The position numbers were made by a program, and so were the translations under genes. A stretch of DNA of 64,000 nt, from contig SUZN01000002.1 of assembly GCA_015059905.1 (NCBI GenBank), positions 129,742 to 193,741 on the forward strand, read 5' to 3'. The notes under the pieces are model-generated. The model was not told where the DNA came from. It did not search any database and saw only the letters and a program-made list of their open reading frames with translations. Positions 54,732 to 62,964 of the stretch are shown here, in pieces. How positions within the stretch are numbered: position 1 is the stretch's first letter; each line of letters begins with the position of its first letter. Source of the stretch: Rikenellaceae bacterium. GTDB taxonomy: Bacteria; Bacteroidota; Bacteroidia; Bacteroidales; Rikenellaceae.

Positions 54732-56324
54732 TTATTTCAAAGGATTTTTCAAGATTGGCACAGCCAAAGCACTCCAATCTTCAACGATTTCGACAGCCTT
54801 ACGATAAATATCATTCAAGCGAGGGTTGATGTATCGATAAAACTCCGACGAAGTGAACAAACGCTGGGCAATCATCGCCGAGAGTTGCGTACGCATCAAC
54901 TCGCGCGACTGCTCATAGCCCGCCTCGTCATACTCCACACCCTTCGTCTTTGCGCGCTCAACAAGCTGCTGCAAATCTTCATCCGAGAGGTAAAAATCAC
55001 TTTCAAACTTTTCATAAGTGGGGTAGTCCGCCTCTAACCTCGCACGATTGCGGTCAAGATAATCGAGCAAAAAATCATTATATACTCCCTGCGCCACAAC
55101 ACGCATCATATATTTGCTAATCATCGTCGTATCGCTCTCGACAATCACATCGGGACGAATACCGCCACCACCATAGACCTCGCGCTGCGACATCAGGGTC
55201 TTAAATTTAGGGAGTTCACGCTTCAAACTATCGCTCTGCGTCGAGCGCATACGGTCAGCGTGAGCCTTTAGGTATTCATCACGATGACCCATCTCGTAAG
55301 GACGCTGAATGACACGACCCGATGGAGTATGATAACGCGCCACAGTCAGTCGCATAGCCGAGCCATCACCCAAAGGTATCTGACTCTGCACCAACCCCTT
55401 ACCAAAGCTCTCACGACCAACAATCACGCCTCTATCCCAGTCCTGCACAGCACCTGCAACAATCTCGCTGCCCGACGCCGACGACTCGTTTATCATCACA
55501 ACCAGGCGACCATCAAACACACCGCCATCCTTGGCAAAATAGTACCGAGGCTCCACCGCACGACCCTCGGTATATACCACCAAGCTATCGCGCGGAATGA
55601 AATAACCCGACAACCCGACAGCCTGGTCGAGCAATCCGCCGCCATTATCATTCAAATCCAAAATCAAGGCATCCAACTCACCCAAACGAGCCACCGCTTC
55701 ACCAAACTCACTCATCGTGGTGCGACCAAAACGATTTACCTTAATGTATCCCACCTTATCCTTAACAAGATAGGCAGCATCGACAGTTGTGATAGGAATC
55801 TTATCGCGCGTAATGGAAAAATTGAGCATCTCCTCCACGCCCTTGCGGCGCACGCCAATCTTTACAACCGTACCACGCTCGCCACGCAACCTTGGTGGCA
55901 CATCGCTACGCTCTACGCCAACGACATTTTCGCCGTCAATCTCCACAATTCTGTCATTTGCCATAACACCCACACTCTCGGCTGGACCCTGCACGACAGT
56001 ATTAACCACTATAATCGTGTCGTTCAACACATTATACTCCACACCAATACCGCTGAACTCACCCTCAAAGACCTCCTGCGAAGCCTTCATCTCCTTCTTA
56101 TCTAGATAGACCGAGTGGGGGTCAAGCTCCTCCAGCATTGCACGGATACCACCCTCGACCAGCTGCTCCATATTGACACTATCGACATATGCGTTGTAGA
56201 GGTGGCGATAGACACGATTGAGCTTCTGGAGCTGCATCACAGCATCATCAGTGCGTTGAGCCTGCACCACACAAGGCAGCAGGCTCAACACTAACAAGAT
56301 GATATATGTAACTACTCTTCTCAA
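54732..56324 (-). CDS. S41 carboxyl-terminal processing protease
   Basis: A periplasmic protease with a PDZ domain. Upstream residues in the open frame overlap hisS and are not protein-like, so the TTG at 56322-56324 is proposed: it gives LRRVVTYIILLVLSLLPCVV, a good signal peptide, and about 530 residues. PDZ: FEGEFSGIGVEYNVLNDTII and VVQGPAESVGVMANDRIVEI. Catalytic serine: MINESSASGSEIVAGAVQD; lysine: FGKGLVQSQIPLGDGSAMR. The start lies one base after the hisS stop, so translation is likely coupled. Length is usual for this family. Confidence 0.88.
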   Translation of the reverse strand: MRRVVTYIILLVLSLLPCVVQAQRTDDAVMQLQKLNRVYRHLYNAYVDSVNMEQLVEGGIRAMLEELDPHSVYLDKKEMKASQEVFEGEFSGIGVEYNVLNDTIIVVNTVVQGPAESVGVMANDRIVEIDGENVVGVERSDVPPRLRGERGTVVKIGVRRKGVEEMLNFSITRDKIPITTVDAAYLVKDKVGYIKVNRFGRTTMSEFGEAVARLGELDALILDLNDNGGGLLDQAVGLSGYFIPRDSLVVYTEGRAVEPRYYFAKDGGVFDGRLVVMINESSASGSEIVAGAVQDWDRGVIVGRESFGKGLVQSQIPLGDGSAMRLTVARYHTPSGRVIQRPYEMGHRDEYLKAHADRMRSTQSDSLKRELPKFKTLMSQREVYGGGGIRPDVIVESDTTMISKYMMRVVAQGVYNDFLLDYLDRNRARLEADYPTYEKFESDFYLSDEDLQQLVERAKTKGVEYDEAGYEQSRELMRTQLSAMIAQRLFTSSEFYRYINPRLNDIYRKAVEIVEDWSALAVPILKNPLK

Positions 56325-56325
56325 T

Positions 56326-57672
56326 CTATAAATATGCCAAATCAGACACCTCACAAAAATCAACCGACATCTGCTCTCCCGTACGCATATTCTTAACCGT
56401 AGCCTTTCGCTCCTGCAACTCGTTGCTACCGATGATAACAACGTAAGGGATGTTTCGACGGTTAGCGTACTCCATCTGCTTCTTCATCTTCGCAGGCTCG
56501 GGATAAATCTCGGTTGCCGCACCCGCCAGACGCAACTTACGCATAATCTTGAGCGACTCCAGCACCTCCTCCTTACCGAGGTTTACAAACATCACCTTCG
56601 TAGTGAAATCAACCTCCTCGGGGAACAAATCCAAACCTACCATCACATCGTAGATACGGTCGGCACCAAACGAGATACCCACACCCGAAGTGTTTGGCAA
56701 GCCGAAGATACCTGTAAGGTCATCGTAACGACCACCGCCACAGATTGAGCCGATAGCGAAATCCTCCGCCTTAACCTCGAAGATTGCACCTGTGTAGTAG
56801 TTCAAGCCGCGTGCCAAAGAGAGGTCAAGCTCGATGCGAAGATTGATGTCAGCATCCTCCACATAGCCGAAAATCTCGGTCATCTCTTCAATACCCTTCA
56901 TACCCGTTTCAGAGCAGCTGATAACATCCGCGAGCTTCTGCAACTTCTCAGCATTTGTACCCGAGAGCTCAAGGATAGGCTGCAACTTCGCGATTGCCTC
57001 CTCATCAAGACCACGCTCGGCAAGCTCCGCCTTCACGTTGTCAAGACCTATCTTCTCCAGCTTATCAATTGCGACAGTGATATCCATCATCTTGTCAGCG
57101 TGACCGATAGCCTCGGCGATACCGTACAAAATCTTACGGTTGTTCATCTTCAACGTCACGCCAATACCGAGCAGCGCGAATACACGCTCCACAATCTCAA
57201 TCAGCTCAACCTCATTCAGAAGTGAACGAGAGCCGATAACATCCACGTCACACTGATAAAACTCGCGGTAGCGACCCTTCTGTGGACGGTCGGCACGCCA
57301 CACGGGCTGCACCTGATAACGCTTGAATGGGAATGTAATCTCGCTCTGATGCTGCACAACGTAACGAGCGAAAGGAACTGTCAAATCGTAACGCAGACCC
57401 TTCTCACAAATCTTCGATGCCTGACGTATCTGCTCGTCATTCAAGCCAGCAGCGTAGTCGCCCGAGTTGAGAATCTTAAAGAGGAGCTTGTCTCCCTCAT
57501 CGCCATACTTACCCAGCAGCGTTGAGAGATTCTCCATCGAAGGTGTCTCCAACGGCGCATAGCCATAGGTGCGGAACACCCTCTTGATTGTCTCGAAAAT
57601 ATATGTACGGCGCATCATCTCGGCTGGAGAAAAATCGCGCGTACCCTTTGGAATTGATGGTTTCTGTGCCAT
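56326..57672 (-). CDS. hisS: Histidine-tRNA ligase
   Basis: Class II synthetase that charges tRNA-His. The 448-residue protein begins [21 protein letters not shown], carries motif 2 with [20 protein letters not shown], the histidine motifs [20 protein letters not shown] and [16 protein letters not shown] (motif 3), then the anticodon-binding domain. Length and order are normal. A hairpin and TAATTTTG box lie in the 61-base gap upstream (after ettA). Confidence 0.96.
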   Translation of the reverse strand: MAQKPSIPKGTRDFSPAEMMRRTYIFETIKRVFRTYGYAPLETPSMENLSTLLGKYGDEGDKLLFKILNSGDYAAGLNDEQIRQASKICEKGLRYDLTVPFARYVVQHQSEITFPFKRYQVQPVWRADRPQKGRYREFYQCDVDVIGSRSLLNEVELIEIVERVFALLGIGVTLKMNNRKILYGIAEAIGHADKMMDITVAIDKLEKIGLDNVKAELAERGLDEEAIAKLQPILELSGTNAEKLQKLADVISCSETGMKGIEEMTEIFGYVEDADINLRIELDLSLARGLNYYTGAIFEVKAEDFAIGSICGGGRYDDLTGIFGLPNTSGVGISFGADRIYDVMVGLDLFPEEVDFTTKVMFVNLGKEEVLESLKIMRKLRLAGAATEIYPEPAKMKKQMEYANRRNIPYVVIIGSNELQERKATVKNMRTGEQMSVDFCEVSDLAYL

Positions 57673-57685
57673 ATATTATAATTCA

Positions 57686-57712
57686 AAATTCAAAATTAAG
57701 GCGTAACGCCTT
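57686..57712 (-). terminator. Weak terminator of ettA with an overlapping promoter box
   Basis: A short stem AAGGCG-TAA-CGCCTT (57698-57712) is followed on the minus strand by AATTTTGAATTTTG. The same bases contain TAATTTTG (57698-57691), which could be the -7 box of hisS. Confidence 0.45.
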
Positions 57713-57733
57713 TATAAATTATTCTAATGCTGA

Positions 57734-59407
57734 TTACTCCATCAGCTTCTTATACTTCACACGCTTTGGGGCAGTATCCATTCCCTGCAACTTCTTCCAC
57801 TCCTCGTACTCCGAGTATGAGCCCTCGTAGAATACAACCTTCGAGTCACCCTCAAACGAAAGGATGTGGGTTGCAATACGATCCAAGAACCAACGGTCGT
57901 GAGAGATAACCACAGCACAACCCGCGAAGTTCTCCAGACCCTCCTCCAACGCACGCAGTGTATTAACATCAATATCGTTGGTAGGCTCATCAAGCAACAG
58001 CACGTTACCCTCCTCCTTGAGTGCAAGGGCGAGGTGCAGACGGTTACGCTCACCACCCGACAACATACCGCACTTTTTCTCCTGATCAGCACCGCTGAAG
58101 TTAAAGCGAGCCACATAGGCGCGTGATGGGATCTGACGGTTACCCAATGTGATAAGGTCGCTATTCTGCGAGATAACCTCATACACACTCTTCTCTGGGT
58201 CGATAGACTTGTGCTGCTGATCAACATACGCTAACTTCACGGTCTGACCTACGGTGAATGTACCCTCGGTAGGCTTCTCCAGATCCATAATCATACGGAA
58301 TAGGGTAGTCTTACCCGTACCATTAGCACCAATCACACCCACGATACCTGCTGGTGGCAGCGAGAAGTTCAAGCCCTCGTACAAGATGCGGTCGCCAAAG
58401 ACCTTCTTCACATCGTGAGCCTCGATAACCACATCGCCCAAACGTGGTCCGTTAGGGATGAAGATTTCGAGCTTCTCCTCCTTCTGCTTTGTATCCTCGT
58501 TCATCAACTTATCGTAGGCCGACAGACGAGCCTTGCTCTTGGCACGGCGACCCGATGGCGACATACGCACCCACTCAAGCTCGCGCTCAAGGGTCTTGCG
58601 GCGCTTCGACTCCTGCTTCTCCTCCTGTGCCAGACGCTTTGACTTCTGGTCGAGCCAGCCCGAGTAGTTACCCTTCCAAGGAATACCCTCGCCTCGGTCA
58701 AGCTCCAAAATCCAGCCTGCTACGTTATCGAGGAAGTAACGGTCGTGGGTAACAGCGATAACCGTACCCTTATACTGCTGCAAGTGCTGCTCCAGCCAGT
58801 CGATAGACTCTGCATCGAGGTGGTTGGTAGGCTCATCAAGCAACAGCACATCTGGCTGCTGCAAAAGCAGACGGCAAAGAGCCACACGGCGACGCTCACC
58901 ACCCGACAAAACAGCCACACTCTGGTCAGGGTCGGGACAACGCAGGGCATCCATAGCACGCTCCAGCACGCTGTCAAGCTCCCAGCCATTGACGTGGTCA
59001 ATCTGCTCGTAAAGCTCGCCCTGACGCTCGATGAGAGCATTCATCTCGTCGTCCGACATAGGCTCACAGAGCTTCATATTGATATCCTCGTACTCTTTGA
59101 GCAGGGCAACCGTTGCGGCGCAACCCTCCTCGACAACCTCCTTAACGGTCTTACTGTCGTCGAGCTTTGGCTCCTGCTCAAGATAACCAACAGAGTAGCC
59201 TGGTGCAAACACCACCTCGCCCTGATAGTTCTTGTCGATACCTGCGATAATCTTCATCAGAGTAGATTTACCCGAACCGTTCAAACCGATGATACCGATT
59301 TTAGCGCCGTAGAAGAACGACAGATAGATGTTGTTCAACACCTTTTTCTGGTTGGTGAAGGTCTTTGAGACACCCACCATCGAAAAGATAATTTTCTCGT
59401 CTGACAT
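57734..59407 (-). CDS. ettA: ABC-F energy-dependent translational throttle EttA
   Basis: A 557-residue ribosome-binding ABC-F ATPase with two nucleotide domains and no membrane part. First Walker A: IGIIGLNGSGKSTLMKIIAG; first signature LSGGERRRVALCRLLLQQPD; an arm and linker between; second Walker A: GVIGANGTGKTTLFRMIMDL; second signature LSGGERNRLHLALALKEEGN and Walker B LLLDEPTNDIDV. The ABC-F fold with an ettA-like C-terminal KVVFYEGSYSEYEEWKKLQG and about 557 residues fits EttA best. It gates early elongation by energy state. Confidence 0.93.
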   Translation of the reverse strand: MSDEKIIFSMVGVSKTFTNQKKVLNNIYLSFFYGAKIGIIGLNGSGKSTLMKIIAGIDKNYQGEVVFAPGYSVGYLEQEPKLDDSKTVKEVVEEGCAATVALLKEYEDINMKLCEPMSDDEMNALIERQGELYEQIDHVNGWELDSVLERAMDALRCPDPDQSVAVLSGGERRRVALCRLLLQQPDVLLLDEPTNHLDAESIDWLEQHLQQYKGTVIAVTHDRYFLDNVAGWILELDRGEGIPWKGNYSGWLDQKSKRLAQEEKQESKRRKTLERELEWVRMSPSGRRAKSKARLSAYDKLMNEDTKQKEEKLEIFIPNGPRLGDVVIEAHDVKKVFGDRILYEGLNFSLPPAGIVGVIGANGTGKTTLFRMIMDLEKPTEGTFTVGQTVKLAYVDQQHKSIDPEKSVYEVISQNSDLITLGNRQIPSRAYVARFNFSGADQEKKCGMLSGGERNRLHLALALKEEGNVLLLDEPTNDIDVNTLRALEEGLENFAGCAVVISHDRWFLDRIATHILSFEGDSKVVFYEGSYSEYEEWKKLQGMDTAPKRVKYKKLME

Positions 59408-59450
59408 ATATTGTTAGTTTTATATTTTTCCAAATTTTGGGTAATTCATG

Positions 59451-59481
59451 CAAAAATAATAAAAATTCCCCGCATAACAAA
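59451..59481 (-). promoter_or_regulatory. Promoter of ettA
   Basis: On the minus strand TTTG (59481-59478), 19 bases, TATTTTTG (59458-59451). It overlaps the T-tract of the terminator for the TIR gene. Confidence 0.65.
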
Positions 59482-59507
59482 AAAGTGCCGAGCAAAACCC
59501 GACACTT
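59478..59507 (-). terminator. Terminator of the TIR-WG gene
   Basis: AAGTGTCG (59507-59500) pairs with CGGCACTT (59490-59483) on the minus strand, followed by TTTTTTGTT. Confidence 0.65.
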
Positions 59508-59524
59508 CAATGTTTTTATTTGTT

Positions 59525-60901
59525 TTATTCTATGCGATTTCCGTTTTTGTCGATATAAAACCTTTCGTCATTTAAATAAACTTCAGCTTTGCCATTAAAG
59601 AAATTCCGAGCATAATCATATTTCAATGGAATAACCACTTTACCTGTTTTATCAATAAAGCCATATTTGTCATTTAATTCAACCCTCGCCAAGCCTTCAC
59701 TGAAATACCAAGCACCATCATATTTCAAAGAAATAACCTCTTTACCTGTTTTATCTATAAAACCCCATTTACCATTTAATTTAACACTCGCCAAGCCTTC
59801 CCTGAAATTATCAGCATAATCATATTTCAATGGAATAACCTCTTTACCTGTTTTATCAATAAAGCCATATTTGTCATTTAATTTAACACTCGCCAAGCCT
59901 TCACTGAAATCATCAGCACCATCATATTTCAAAGGAATTACCTCTTTACCTGTTTTATCTATAAAACCCCATTTACCATTTAATTTAACCTTCGCCAAGC
60001 CTTCGCTGAAACCCCAAGCATCATCATATATCAAAGGAATTATTATTTCACCCGTAGATGCTACTTTGAATCCATATTTATCATTTTCCTTAAAACACTT
60101 AAATTCATCATCGGGTAAACCTAATAAATAAACCTGCCGTTCCGCTTCTTCTCTCGCCTTTCGTTCCGCCTCCTCCTTTGCTCTGCGAGCATTATATTTA
60201 TCAAGAAGTTTTACCTCAATATAGTCTTCATATTCAAGATCTTCTACCGACAACAAACACTCATAGCTATCAGCGCTGTTTTCCAACCCTACAAACTGCA
60301 GTTTATGCTTACCCTTTGGGAGTTTTATCTCCGCGATATCGCCACTCTGTGCCAAACCAATCTCCTTACCAAAACGCAAAATACGACAATCGAGATCTGC
60401 CTCAATACGCACAATAGCACCTCTTGAAGAAGCGGCATTAACACGACCCCATTCCGTCAAAACAGGGCGAATACGATCTTTTATAAGTTCGTTAATTGAC
60501 GCATTGAAAAGTTGTCCAAACATCACATCGGTAAACTGATGCTGCCCCAAGCCCTCCTTGATTTTGTCTGACAGGTTGTCGGGAAGCGACATAAATGTGC
60601 AGTCGGGATTGATGGGAATAAAGTGTTTGCGATTATCCACCGCATACTCTATCTCTCTACGCACCCAATCATCCTCATTTATACATCGTTCCAACGAATT
60701 AGGCGTAAGCAGAAACATAAAGATAGGCGAAGAGTCGATAGCATCCATAATACGTTTATCAAAAACTCCATCTTTCAACTCATCGTAATCTAAAAAAACC
60801 TTGTATCCTCGTGCCTCAAGTTCAGTTTTCAGAATTCGCGCTTTGTCAGCGCCTCCCACACGGCGATAACTGATAAAAATATCATACTCCTTTTGAGCCA
60901 T
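59525..60901 (-). CDS. TIR-domain protein with WG repeats
   Basis: A 458-residue protein with no signal peptide. Residues 5-100 are a TIR domain (KEYDIFISYRRVGGADKARI; LKTELEARGYKVFLD; WVRREIEYAVDN), and Glu83 in RREIEYA is at the place of the catalytic glutamate of NAD-cleaving TIR proteins. Residues 160-235 look like a small beta-sandwich (PEGA-like), then a charged helix, KEEAERKAREEAER (242-255). Residues 265-450 are five to six WG repeats of 34 residues. Bacterial TIR proteins often act in antiphage defence by depleting NAD; here it stands alone with no partner gene. Function is inferred. Confidence 0.85.
   Translation of the reverse strand: MAQKEYDIFISYRRVGGADKARILKTELEARGYKVFLDYDELKDGVFDKRIMDAIDSSPIFMFLLTPNSLERCINEDDWVRREIEYAVDNRKHFIPINPDCTFMSLPDNLSDKIKEGLGQHQFTDVMFGQLFNASINELIKDRIRPVLTEWGRVNAASSRGAIVRIEADLDCRILRFGKEIGLAQSGDIAEIKLPKGKHKLQFVGLENSADSYECLLSVEDLEYEDYIEVKLLDKYNARRAKEEAERKAREEAERQVYLLGLPDDEFKCFKENDKYGFKVASTGEIIIPLIYDDAWGFSEGLAKVKLNGKWGFIDKTGKEVIPLKYDGADDFSEGLASVKLNDKYGFIDKTGKEVIPLKYDYADNFREGLASVKLNGKWGFIDKTGKEVISLKYDGAWYFSEGLARVELNDKYGFIDKTGKVVIPLKYDYARNFFNGKAEVYLNDERFYIDKNGNRIE
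59555..60060 (-). repeat. Tandem WG repeat DNA, 102-bp unit and 204-bp higher-order unit
   Basis: Five repeat units in the TIR gene. Units alternate between a WG version (LNGKWGFIDKTG) and a YG version (LNDKYGFIDKTG). A stretch beginning ACCTCTTTACCTGTTTTATC is nearly identical at 59736 and 59940, exactly 204 bases apart. Confidence 0.85.
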
Positions 60902-61159
60902 AATTCGTTAGTAGTTTTATAATAAATACAAATATATAAAATTATATTCTCACATCCAACTTCCACGCACCTTTTTATATAAAAGGGCGCACTTTTATTG
61001 CCCCGAGGGGCGGGTGGATTGGTCGCGGCAGGCAACTATAAGACATTTTTATAGCACTATAAATTTTTATTCTTGATTTTGTGTTGCAGATGATAAAAAA
61101 TTTTCTATTTTTGCACTGGATAAAGAAATTAACAACAAACCATAAAACAACAGAAATTT
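60902..61159. other. Divergent control region between the TIR gene and rubrerythrin
   Basis: A 258-base gap without a gene. On the minus strand TATATTTG (60936-60929) is the likely -7 box of the TIR gene. A GC-rich palindrome GCCCCGAGGGGC (61000-61011) and A/T-rich flanks lie in the middle. Nothing else was recognised. Confidence 0.55.
61084..61113 (+). promoter_or_regulatory. Promoter of the rubrerythrin gene
   Basis: TTG (61084-61086), 19 bases, TATTTTTG (61106-61113); the ATG lies 47 bases downstream. Confidence 0.65.
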
Positions 61160-61732
61160 ATGAGCATCAAAGGCACATTGACAGAGAAGAATCTCTTGAA
61201 GTCATTCGCAGGCGAGAGCCAGGCACGCAACCGTTACACATTCTTCGCAAGTGTAGCAAAGAAGGAGGGTTTTGAGCAGATTGCAGGCGTTTTCGCCGAG
61301 ACTGCTGACCAGGAGAAGGAGCACGCAAAGAGATTTTTTAAGTATTTGGAGGGTGGCGATTTGGAGATTACAGCCACTTACCCAGCTGGCAAGATTGGCA
61401 CAACCAAGGAGAACCTGTTGGCTGCTGCTATGGGCGAGCACGAGGAGTGGGAGGTACTCTACTCAAGTTTCGCAGAGGTTGCTGACCAGGAGGGTTTTGC
61501 AGAGATTGCAGAGACATTCCGTCAGATTGCAAAGGTAGAGGCAGAGCACGAGCGTCGTTATCTGAAGCTCTTGGAGCGCGTTACAGAGGGTACAGTATTT
61601 GTTCGCGACAACGAGATTTGGTGGCAGTGCCGTAACTGCGGTTACATCATTCTGGCAAAGGAGGCTCCTATAAAGTGTCCAGCTTGCGCACACGCTCAGG
61701 CATACTTCGAGCCAAAGAAGGAGAATTATTAA
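61160..61732 (+). CDS. Rubrerythrin
   Basis: A 190-residue iron protein that reduces hydrogen peroxide in anaerobes. The di-iron four-helix bundle has ESQARNRYTFF near residue 19, ADQEKEHAKRFFKYL near residue 48, GEHEEWEVLYSSFAEVADQE and IAKVEAEHERRYLKLL, each with ExxH-type ligands. The C-terminal rubredoxin-like domain has CRNCGY and CPACAHAQAYF, four cysteines for one iron. Length is normal. Start ATG at 61160; a longer upstream frame is not used because the promoter lies in it. Confidence 0.95.
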   Translation: MSIKGTLTEKNLLKSFAGESQARNRYTFFASVAKKEGFEQIAGVFAETADQEKEHAKRFFKYLEGGDLEITATYPAGKIGTTKENLLAAAMGEHEEWEVLYSSFAEVADQEGFAEIAETFRQIAKVEAEHERRYLKLLERVTEGTVFVRDNEIWWQCRNCGYIILAKEAPIKCPACAHAQAYFEPKKENY

Positions 61733-61759
61733 AACACTTTATACAACGATTTTTCTTCG

Positions 61760-61790
61760 CTGCCGATTCCGTTTTGGGTCGGCAGTTTTT
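61760..61790 (+). terminator. Terminator of the rubrerythrin gene
   Basis: CTGCCGA (61760-61766) pairs with TCGGCAG (61779-61785), followed by TTTTT. It overlaps the first bases of the converging capA-like gene end. Confidence 0.75.
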
Positions 61791-62865
61791 ATACACCCTT
61801 GTCAAGCAACAGGCGGGTATCACTCCGAAAGACGTTGTATGCCTCGCGCGAGGCGGCATCAAGGCGAATGGTGTCACCAACTTCGGGTGGCAGGAGGGTA
61901 TAACGAGGACGATGGACCCAAACAGGTATGCACCTAATGTAATACTTTAGTTTGCCCGATGTATCTTCCTCAATATCAATCACAGCCATCAAGCCACCAT
62001 CGGTATATCTTTTACGCTGATTTGAGACAAAATTACCAAGCGAATAGACCACAATCCGTCCCGCCTCATCTTGCTCATAGGGTTGCACAACGTGAGGGTG
62101 CGAGCCGACAATAATATCCACACCATTACGTTTCAGAAACTCCGCCATCCGTCGTTGGCTGCGGTTGGGTTGGCGCTCATACTCATTGCCCCAATGCAGA
62201 AAAGCCACCACGCAATCAACCTTATCTCGCTCAATCATCTGCAAATCGCGCCCCATAGCCACCGTATCAAGCAAATTGACGACCACACCCTTTGGCACAG
62301 GTATGCCATTTGTTCCGTAGGTGTAGTTCAGCATCGCCAGACGCACACCGCCACGCTTGATGTATTTTATGTTATTTTGCCGAAAATCTGCGCTATCGCG
62401 GAACACTCCCATACGTTCAATAGCCAAAGAATCAAGCACATCTGCCGTTCTGCGAACACCCACAGCACCTCTATCCAGGCAGTGGTTATTCGCCAGCAGA
62501 GCCACGTCCACACCCATATCCCGCATCGCCACAGCAACCTCCGACGGAGAGCAGAAGCAGGGATAACCCGTATATTCGCCACCGCGCGAGAGGGTTGTTT
62601 CGAGATTTACAACAGCGAGGTCGGCATCACGAAAATAGTTTGCCACATATCGAAACGACTCGGTGTAATCATAGCTACCATCCGCCTGACGTGCCGCCGT
62701 AAGCTGTGGCGTGTGCTGCATCAAGTCGCCCGCCACGACCATACGCAGACGTTTGGGCGGAAGCTCCACCTGTGGTGGCTCCTGACAAAGGTCATAGTGC
62801 GACACAAAGCATAGCGGCAAAAGTGCCGCTGCAAACATCAAGACTATGGGAATTATCTGTTTCAC
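61789..62865 (-). CDS. CapA-family metallophosphatase-like protein
   Basis: A 358-residue protein related to CapA/PgsA of poly-gamma-glutamate synthesis. Motifs are VVAGDLMQHTPQL, DLAVVNLETTLS, ALLANNHCLDRG, CVVAFLHWGNEYE and IIVGSHPHVVQP. The frame opens 19 codons earlier, but that ATG lies in the loop of the upstream gene terminator; a GTG at 62863-62865 begins a good signal-like segment (VKQIIPIVLMFAAALLPLCF), so it is preferred. Without capBC beside it, the role is not poly-gamma-glutamate synthesis with certainty; such proteins also occur alone in this phylum. Confidence 0.83.
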   Translation of the reverse strand: MKQIIPIVLMFAAALLPLCFVSHYDLCQEPPQVELPPKRLRMVVAGDLMQHTPQLTAARQADGSYDYTESFRYVANYFRDADLAVVNLETTLSRGGEYTGYPCFCSPSEVAVAMRDMGVDVALLANNHCLDRGAVGVRRTADVLDSLAIERMGVFRDSADFRQNNIKYIKRGGVRLAMLNYTYGTNGIPVPKGVVVNLLDTVAMGRDLQMIERDKVDCVVAFLHWGNEYERQPNRSQRRMAEFLKRNGVDIIVGSHPHVVQPYEQDEAGRIVVYSLGNFVSNQRKRYTDGGLMAVIDIEEDTSGKLKYYIRCIPVWVHRPRYTLLPPEVGDTIRLDAASREAYNVFRSDTRLLLDKGV

Positions 62866-62899
62866 AATGCCAAAAATAAGAAAAAATCCCCATACAAAC

Positions 62900-62934
62900 A
62901 ACAAAAGGGTCTCCGATAGCAAAATCGGAAACCC
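62900..62934 (-). terminator. Terminator of the DcaP-like gene
   Basis: GGGTTTCCGAT (62934-62924) pairs with ATCGGAGACCC (62916-62906) on the minus strand, followed by TTTTGTTGTTTG. Confidence 0.75.
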
Positions 62935-62964
62935 TCATCTCATTTCGCAAGTTAGAGCGAGAGG

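Noticed and set aside
59555..60060. Regular 102-bp repeats as a possible CRISPR array
   Set aside because: The repeats are in frame, encode WG-repeat protein and have no unique spacers.
60995..61020. GC-rich palindrome before rubrerythrin as a riboswitch or metal-regulator site
   Set aside because: Only a six-base arm is visible, with no match to a known riboswitch or Fur/PerR box, and it lies upstream of the predicted promoter rather than in the leader.
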